Source: Chryseobacterium sp. StRB126 (GTDB taxonomy: Bacteria > Bacteroidota > Bacteroidia > Flavobacteriales > Weeksellaceae). Taken from it: 64,000 nt of DNA. Below are positions 13,901 to 22,900 of the stretch, piece by piece; position 1 is the first letter of the stretch; the number at the start of each line of letters is the position of its first letter. The stretch lies in the NCBI RefSeq assembly GCF_000829375.1, contig NZ_AP014624.1, forward strand, positions 620,001-684,000, given 5' to 3'. The position numbers and the translations under genes are program-made. The notes beneath the pieces are model-generated. The model was not told where the DNA came from. It ran no database searches and was given only the letters and a program-made list of their open reading frames with translations.

Positions 13901-16900
13901 TCAATATCAAAACCTGACTGCCATTCTGTAAGGATTTTTGATAGTTCTTCTTTATTCAGAACAGACACATCTAAATACTTGAGAGACGGAAAAATTTGAG
14001 TATTTCCATAGATTTGAATAAATCCATTATTGTTTCTTTCAAATTTTAACCTGAATGCATCATGCCGTTCTATCAAATGCCGGATAGACTCTTCCAGTAA
14101 TGCATGATCAAGCTCAGGAACATTCATCAGGAAAGCCTGATTCCAATGGTTGAAATCTTCAAGATATCCCTGTTCTTTCTGACTGAAGAACCATTCCTGG
14201 ACAGGAAGTAAGGAAACTTCTCCTTCTAGTATTCCCTGCTCTGCTATAATCTGTGTTTGTTCTTTCTGCTTCTTCTCTTCAATAAGCAAAGACAAAGCAG
14301 CGGTTGTTCGGGATGTAAACACCTCTTTCACGCTCACCTTGATATCAAGCTGCTGCCTGATTCTTCCCACCAGCTGAATACTGATGATACTATCACCTCC
14401 TAATCTGAAGAAATCATCATGAATACTAATAGTTTCGGCATCAATTCCCAATACACCTCCATAAATCTGGCATAGTTTGGTCTGAAGTTCAGTTTGTGGA
14501 GCAATATAATTTTTACTTCCTGTAAATTCAGGTTCCGGAAGCTGTTTTTTATCCAGCTTTCCGTTAATCGTGAGCGGAAGGGCCTCTAAATGAACGAAAG
14601 CTCCGGGAACCATATACTCCGGCAAAGATTCTGATACATATTCTGAAAGAAGATGAGAGTCTATCTCATAATCAGAAACATAATATCCCACCAGGTACTT
14701 TAATCCTGCTTTATTTTCTTTAGCTAAAACTGCTGTCTGGCGAATGCCCGGGTAGCGTACTAGTGTGTTTTCAATTTCTCCTAATTCAATTCTATAGCCA
14801 CGGATTTTTACCTGGAAATCGTTTCTGCCCATATATTCCAGCTCTCCATTAGAAAGCCAGCGCACCAAATCACCTGTTTTATATAGTCTTCCGTTAAGAC
14901 CTTTTGTTTTTTCTTCTGAACTTTGGAAAGGATTGATAATAAACCGTTCTTCCGTAAGCTCCGGGCGGTTCAGATATCCTCTGGTAATCCCTGCTCCTCC
15001 AATATAAAGTTCGCCTATTGCTCCCACAGGAACCGGGCGTAGAGTATCGTCCAAGACATATGAGGTCATATTTCCAATAGGACCACCTATATTTATTGGA
15101 TTGTTGTCTTCTTTGTAGTAATGAAGGGTGGCACATACTGTACCTTCTGTAGGGCCATAGGCATTAATAATATTCACTCCTTCAGCCTGATAAAGAGCCA
15201 TCAGCTGCGGATTGGTTACATCTCCTGCTACCATAAGCTTTTCCAGGGGTAAAATATAGTCCTTGGTAAGCAATACAGGAGGAATTGTCGCAATCCTGAT
15301 ATCATTCTCTCTGATATAGTGCTGTAAAGCAGCAATATCCGTCTGCTTTTCTTTATCCAGCAGATAAATGCTATGGCCATGAGTAATGACTGGAAACAGT
15401 TCGGCTACATGCGCATCAAAAACATAATTGGCATACCAAAGACATTTCTTCAAGGTGGGCAGCGTGGTATTCAACTCAAGGTCTTTGGCAAATTGAGTTA
15501 CAAGGTTTGAGACTCCCCGATGTTCTACCATTACTCCTTTCGGAAGTCCTGTGGTTCCACTGGTATAAATCACATACGCTAAATTTTCAGCTTTTGTATT
15601 AGTTCTTGGATTGTTTAGATCTGCTATTTCCAATTGTGCTTTACACTGAACCTCATCCAGAGAAATAAACTCTAAGTCATGATCTTTCAATTTCCCGGCT
15701 GTACTCTCTTGTCCTATTACAATTCTGGCACAGGTATCTCCAAGAATATGGCTGATCCTGTCTGAAGGATATGACGGATCAACCGGTACATATGCACCTC
15801 CGGATTTCAGAACGCCTAAAATAGCAATCAACATATTTTCAGAGCGTTCCAGACATAGAGGTATAATTTCGTCCGGTTGAACATTATATTTTCCGATCAG
15901 ATAATTGGCTAATCGGTTTGATTTTTCATTTAATTCTCTGTAAGAAAGCTGAATATCCTGATATACCAATGCAATATGATCCGGAGTTTTTATCACCTGA
16001 TCTTCAAAGAGCTTATGAATAGTTTTACCGGTTGGATACTCAGTAACGGTGTCATTCCAGTCTTCTATTACTTTTTTATATTCTGTAGTATTAAGGAACT
16101 GGAAATCATTAATTTTAATATTCGCTGCATTTTCAGTACTTATCGCTGCAATCTGTTCTAAAAGCAGAACATAAGTGTCTTTCATTTTCAGGATGGTATC
16201 TTTACTGAAAAGAGAAACTGCATAATTGAACATTCCTTTTATCTTTTCCTCTCCATCGTCGATCATCGTAGTCAGATCAAATTTTGCAGCCTGATAATCT
16301 ATTTCCCCTTCAAAAAGGGAGAATAAGGTATCTTTTTGAGCTTCCCTTCCAAAGCTTTGCACACCAAACATCACCTGGAATACCGGATGACGGGACATAT
16401 CCTGTTCCACACCCAGTTCTTCCACCAGCTTCTCAAACGGAAGATCCTGATGCGATTGCGCTTCTGCTACAGATTGAGATACCTTAAGAATAAAGTTTTT
16501 AAAACTCTGTTCAGAATTCACATTTCCTCTCAGTGCCAATGTATTAACAAAGAAACCGACAATATCTTCAAGACCTGCATGATGACGGTTGGAAATCGGG
16601 CTTCCAACAATAATATCCTCCTGACCTGAATAAGCAGAAAGCATCAGGTAATATCCACCTAACATTACGCTGTATAAGCTTACTCCAAGATCTCTGGAAA
16701 TTTTTCTCAATCCTGAAGCTACCTCCGGAGACAAATCAAAGTAAATGGCAGCGCCTTCATAAGAAATCTGAGCCGGACGTTTGAAATCCAAAGGTAAATT
16801 AAGAGACTCAAAGTCTTCTAATATCCCCTTCCAATAATTAATTTGCTTATCCAGGACTTCTCCTTTCAGATAATTTCTCTGCCAAAGGGCAAAGTCTTTA

Positions 16901-19900
16901 TACTGAACGGCAAGATCAGGAAGCTGAAGAAGAGTTTTGTTAATTAAGGCTTCATAAACTGCCTGAATTTCTTTCAAAATAATATCTACAGACCATCCGT
17001 CAAATGCAATATGATGAACTACTATAGATAAATAATACTGATTTTTCAGCCTAAACAGAGTGATATCTACAGGAAGCTCTTCTTCCAGATGGAACACCTT
17101 ATTGGCCACGGAATTGATAGCTGTTTCCAGTGCTTCTCCGGTATTTACTTCTACTATTTTGAATTCCGGCATAGAGTCTGTAACAACCTGATAGCCTATC
17201 CCTTCTGCTGTTGTTTTAATTACAGAGCGAAGGATCTCATGGCGTATAATGACTGTTTCCAAGGATTTTTGTAGTTCTTCCAACCGGACATCCGGACTCA
17301 AAGTAAGCACCATTGGAATATTATAAGCACTGCTTCCACCTTCATACGCTTCAATAAACCAAAGTCTTTCCTGTGCAAAAGATAAGCGCTGGTCCTCAGG
17401 TGAGGAAACCATCACAGGCTCTATATGTATATTTTCTTCCTGGAATTCGGTTTCCAGAAAAGAGGCAAGTGAAGCAATTGTTTTATGATTAAATACAGAA
17501 GTTACCTGAATACGGATATCCAGATAATTTTTAATCTTACTAATCAGCTTTATGGCCATAATACTGTTTCCTCCCAAACGGAAGAAATCATCATGAATAC
17601 TGATCTCTTCAGCATCAAGTCCTAATACTTCCCCATAAATACGGCAAAGTTTTTCCTGAAGCTCAGTTTGTGGAGCTGTATATTTTTTGATTCCGGTAAA
17701 TTCTGGTTCCGGTAAAGCTCTTCTGTCTAATTTCCCGTTGATTGTTAAAGGAAGAGCATCAAGCTGTACATAGACTGCAGGAATCATATATTCCGGCAAT
17801 GTTTCCGATAAAAATTCTATAATCTTATCCTCAGCTATAGCTTCATCAGATACATAATATCCGACAAGAAATTTCATTCCAGCCTTATTTTCTTTCGCGA
17901 GAACCACAGCCTGTTTTATACCGGGATATTCCTGAAGCCTGGTTTCAATCTCGCCTAATTCAATTCTATATCCACGAATTTTTACCTGAAAGTCGTTTCT
18001 GCCGATATACTCAATATTTCCATCCGGATGAAGACGCACCAGGTCTCCGGTTTTATAAATTTTTCCGTTTTTCCCTCTTATTTTCTGTATAGGAGTCTGG
18101 AAAGGGTTTGAAATAAAACGTTCTGAAGTAAGATCCGGTCTGTTCAGATATCCTCTTGCAATTCCGTTTCCTCCAAGATAAAGTTCACCAATAGCCCCTA
18201 CAGGAACTGGGCGGTAATTTGCATCTAGTATGTAAGCTGAAGTGTTTCCAACCGGACGTCCTATAAGATGTACATCACCATGTTCTACCTGTTTATAAGT
18301 CGCATAAATAGTTGCTTCTGTCGGCCCGTAAAGGTTGTAGAGATTGGTATATTCTGACCAGTATTTACCGGTTTCATAATCACAGGGCTCTCCTGCATAC
18401 AATAGCCCTTTAAGGCTCGGATATTCTATACGCGGCAATACCGAAAGCATCACCGGTGGCAGATAAGCATAAGCAATATCGTGATCTAAAAGATACTTGC
18501 TAATGGAGTCTGCGTCTTTTTTAAGGGTTTCATCAAGGATATGCAGCTCATTTCCATATAACAGGGCATTAAAGAATTCTGATACGGATACATCAAAAAC
18601 ATAAGAGGTATAGGCTGTTATCTTTTCTCCTTCACTGAATCCATAAGCATCTCTGATCTGTGAAACAACATTTACTACATTCTGATGCTCAATCATTACT
18701 CCTTTAGGCATACCTGTTGTTCCACTGGTATAAATTACATATGAAAGGTTCTCCTTAGAAACTTTTGTAACGGGGTTATGAGAAGATGTTGCTTCCAGAA
18801 TTGCTTTAAATACAAGATCATTTAGGGATATTATATTTACAGATTCTCCTTCTATCTTATTTTTTAAAGCTTCTTCTGTAAGGACTGCTTTCGCCCGGGT
18901 ATCATGAAGAATATGCTGAATTCTGTCTGCCGGATATTGAGGATCCATTGGAACATATGCAGCTCCTGCTTTTAAGACACCCAAAATAGCTATAAGCATA
19001 TTTTCTGATCGTTCTAAACATATTGGGATCAGATCATCAGGTTTAACATGATATACATCAATGAGATGATGAGCCAGGCGATTGGCACTCTCATTCAATT
19101 CCTGATAAGATAATCTGATATTCTGATATACCAGGGCCGTAGCATTGGGTATTTTTGCGGCCTGATCTTCAAATAATCTATGAATGGTATACTCTTCAGG
19201 ATAATCGTATTCTGCAGTATTCCAATCCTTTGTAACCTTCTGATAATTTTCATCATTCAGAAGCCGGAGGCTTTTAATTGTATTATTTTTTGAGACTGTA
19301 TTTCCTGCTTCAACCAATTGGTTCAGGATAAGCATATACGTCTCTTTCATACGGATAATAGTCTCTTCTTTGAAAAGAGCTACTGCATAATTGAATATTC
19401 CACGGATACTGTCTCCATGAACATCAATCATCATTGTCAGATCAAATTTGGCAGATTTATAATCAATATCCCCATCAAAAGGAAGAAGTATTGCATCGTT
19501 ATTTTGATGGGAGACCTTTTCTTCAAAGCTTTGAATCCCAAACATTACCTGGAAAATCGGATTTCTTGAATTATCCTGCTCTACCCCAATCTCCTCTACC
19601 AGTTTTTCGAAAGGAAGATCCTGATGAGACTGAGCATTGATGATAGACTCTGAAACCTGTTTAACGAAATCTTTTATATGCTGATCAGGATCTATTGTTT
19701 CCCTTAAAGCAAAGGTATTAACAAAGAATCCTATGATATTTTCAAGACCGGCGTGATGACGGTTAGCAACAGGACTTCCTACAATAATATCATCCTGTCC
19801 CGAATAAGCGGATAGCATCAGATAATATCCACTCAGCATCACACTGTATAAACTTACTCCGAGGTCTCTTGAAAGGAGTTGTAACCCAGATGCAAGCTGT

Positions 19901-22900
19901 TCCGGAAGGTCAAAATAGGTTGTTGCCCCGGTATAGGAAACATGAGCCGGTCTCTTAAAATCTAAAGGAAGATCCAGCGTCTGGAAGCCATCCAGCTTAT
20001 TTTTCCAATAAGAGGACTGCTCATCAAGTATTTCTCCGGAAAGATAGTTTCTCTGCCATAATGCAAAGTCTTTGTATTGAATAGATAATTCCGGTAACTG
20101 AGGAACTTTCCCTTCGATAAGAGCCTGATAAATAGCATTAAACTCGTTGATAAAAATTTCTGTAGACCATCCGTCAAAGGCTATATGGTGGATGACCACT
20201 GATAAGTAAGAATGTTCTTCCATTCTGAAAACAGAAACACTTATTGGCAGTTCCTGATCCAAATGGAAAATTTTATTGGCTACATAATCCAGGGCCTGAT
20301 CAAGTTCTGTTCTGGTTTCTGTTTGCCCGAAATGGATCTTAATCTTTTGGTTGGTTACCTTCTGATATCCCACTCCGTCTTCTGCTGTAAGAATGACACT
20401 ACGCAATATCTCATGACGCTGCATCAACACGTCAAAAACCTGCTGAAGAAGTTCCTGAGAAACATTCTTTCCTAGTTTAAACACCATCGGAACATTATAA
20501 ACACTGCTGCTTCCTTCGTAAGACTCAATGAACCAAAGTCTTTCCTGTGCAAAAGATAAACGCTGTTCTTCAGGTTCAGAAACCGGTATAGCGTTGATGA
20601 TTATTGATTCAGGAACAAAAGTATTTTGATCAAGGATATGAGACAATGAAGCCACTGTTTTATGCCCAAACACCATAGATACATTTACCGGAATTTCCAG
20701 CTCCTGCTTGATCTTACTGATGAGTTTAATAGCCATAATACTATTTCCTCCAAGACGGAAGAAATCATCATGAATACCAATACTCTCAGATTCAAGTCCT
20801 AAAATCTGACTATAAATACTGCATAATTTCTCCTGTAGCTCATTTTCAGGACCTGTATACTCTCTTTCTCCACTGAACTCAGGTTCAGGCAGCTGTTTCC
20901 TGTCCAGTTTTCCATTGATGGTTAAGGGTAAAGCTGTTAATTGTACAAAAACACTTGGCACCATATATTCAGGTAATGTTTCTGATAAATATTCTGTTAG
21001 CTTTTCGGCATCCAGTTCTTCTTCAGAAACATAATACCCTGCCAGGTATTTCATTCCTGTATTGTTTTCTTTGGCTAAAACTACAGACTGTTTGATATCA
21101 GGATGCTGAGACAATCTTTCTTCAATTTCACCCAATTCTATTCTGTAGCCTCTGATTTTTACCTGAAAATCGTTTCTGCCGATATATTCTATATTTCCAT
21201 CCGGAAGCCATCGCACCAGGTCTCCTGTTTGATATAATCTTCCGTTTACCCCTTTTTGTTTTTGAATTTCCGTTTGGAAAGAGTTTTTGATGAAACGTTC
21301 TTCAGTAAGGTCGGCACGATTCAGATACCCTCTTGCGATTCCCACTCCACCCAGATATAATTCCCCAACAGCTCCTACTGGTGACAGTTGTTGATATACA
21401 TCCAGAATGTATGCAGAACTATTTCCTACAGGTTTACCGATAACATGAACATCTCCATGTTCCACCTGTTTGTAGACTGCATAAATAGTTGCTTCGGTAG
21501 GACCATACAGGTTATAAAGCACCTTTTTTTCTGACCAGTACTTTCCTGTTTCATAATCACATGGCTCTCCTGCATAAAGGAGGCCTTTCAGTGAAGGATA
21601 ATCTACCCGTGGTAAAACAGATAACATTACCGGAGGTAAATAAGTATAGGCAATATCATTGTTTAGTAAATATTTACTGATCAGATCTGCATCTTTTTTA
21701 GTGGCTTCGTCCAATACATGAAGCTCATTTCCGTACAGCAAAGCATTAAAAAATTCAGATACGGAAACATCAAAAACATAAGAAGTATAGGCAGTTATTT
21801 TTTCTCCTTCGGAAAAGCTATATGCTTCTCTAACTTCATCCACAACATTGATGACACTCTGATGTTCCACCATTACGCCTTTCGGAAGCCCTGTGGTTCC
21901 GCTGGTATAAATCACATATGCCAAATGATCTGCAGAAACTTCCGTGATAGGGTCTGATGATTCCTGTGAGCCCATCAAGCTGTTAAAGTTCTGGTCATTT
22001 AAAGAAAGATATTGTACTGAAAGGTGATTTATCTTCTCTATGGTGGACTCCTCAGCAAGAATAACTCTTGCTCCCGTATCTTTGAGAATATGCTCAATTC
22101 TATCTGCAGGATATGAAGGATCCATAGGAACATATGCTGCTCCGGATTTCAATACCCCTAAAATCGCAATCAACATATTTTCTGATCTTTCCAGACATAG
22201 CGGAACAAGCTCATCCACTTTAAAATCAAAGGTATTGATTAAATAATGGGCTAAACGGTTTGAACGCTCATTAAGTTCTTTGTAGGTAAGCTTAATATCC
22301 TGATAAACTAATGCTGTTTTCTCAGGATTTTTTATAACCTGTTCCTCAAAAGCCTGATGAATTGTTTTGGCTGTTTCTGTATCCCAATTAATTGTATCCC
22401 AATTATTTATCACAGTCTGATGGAAATCTTCACTTAAAAGGGAGTATTGAGAGATCAGCTTATCAGCCTTTTCTTCCAATAAATCTTCCAGTATTTCAAT
22501 GAACAGTCTTTTATAAGTATCTACAAAATTGGAAATTAATTCAGCATCTAGTTTTTGATTCGCGTAACGAACTTTATAATTAATTTGTCCATCTCTTACT
22601 TCCTGTTCAAATGATAACTTTCCTACCAAATCCACATTCAGATCACTATTAATAATCACATTGCTGGCTCCTTCATAATGAATTACCACATCTTTAAGAC
22701 TGGTTTGAACAAAGCCGAATTCTAATATATTGGAAGTTGGTGCATAGCTGATAAGCTCTTCAATAGGCATATATCGTGCCTTACTTGTCTTTAATTGATT
22801 GGTATATTCTATATTTTGTTGGATAAGATCCTGAAGAGAAGATTCCGCTTCGAATCTGTATCCTTTTAAAATCGTATTAATATGAGCCCCAAAGATAAAG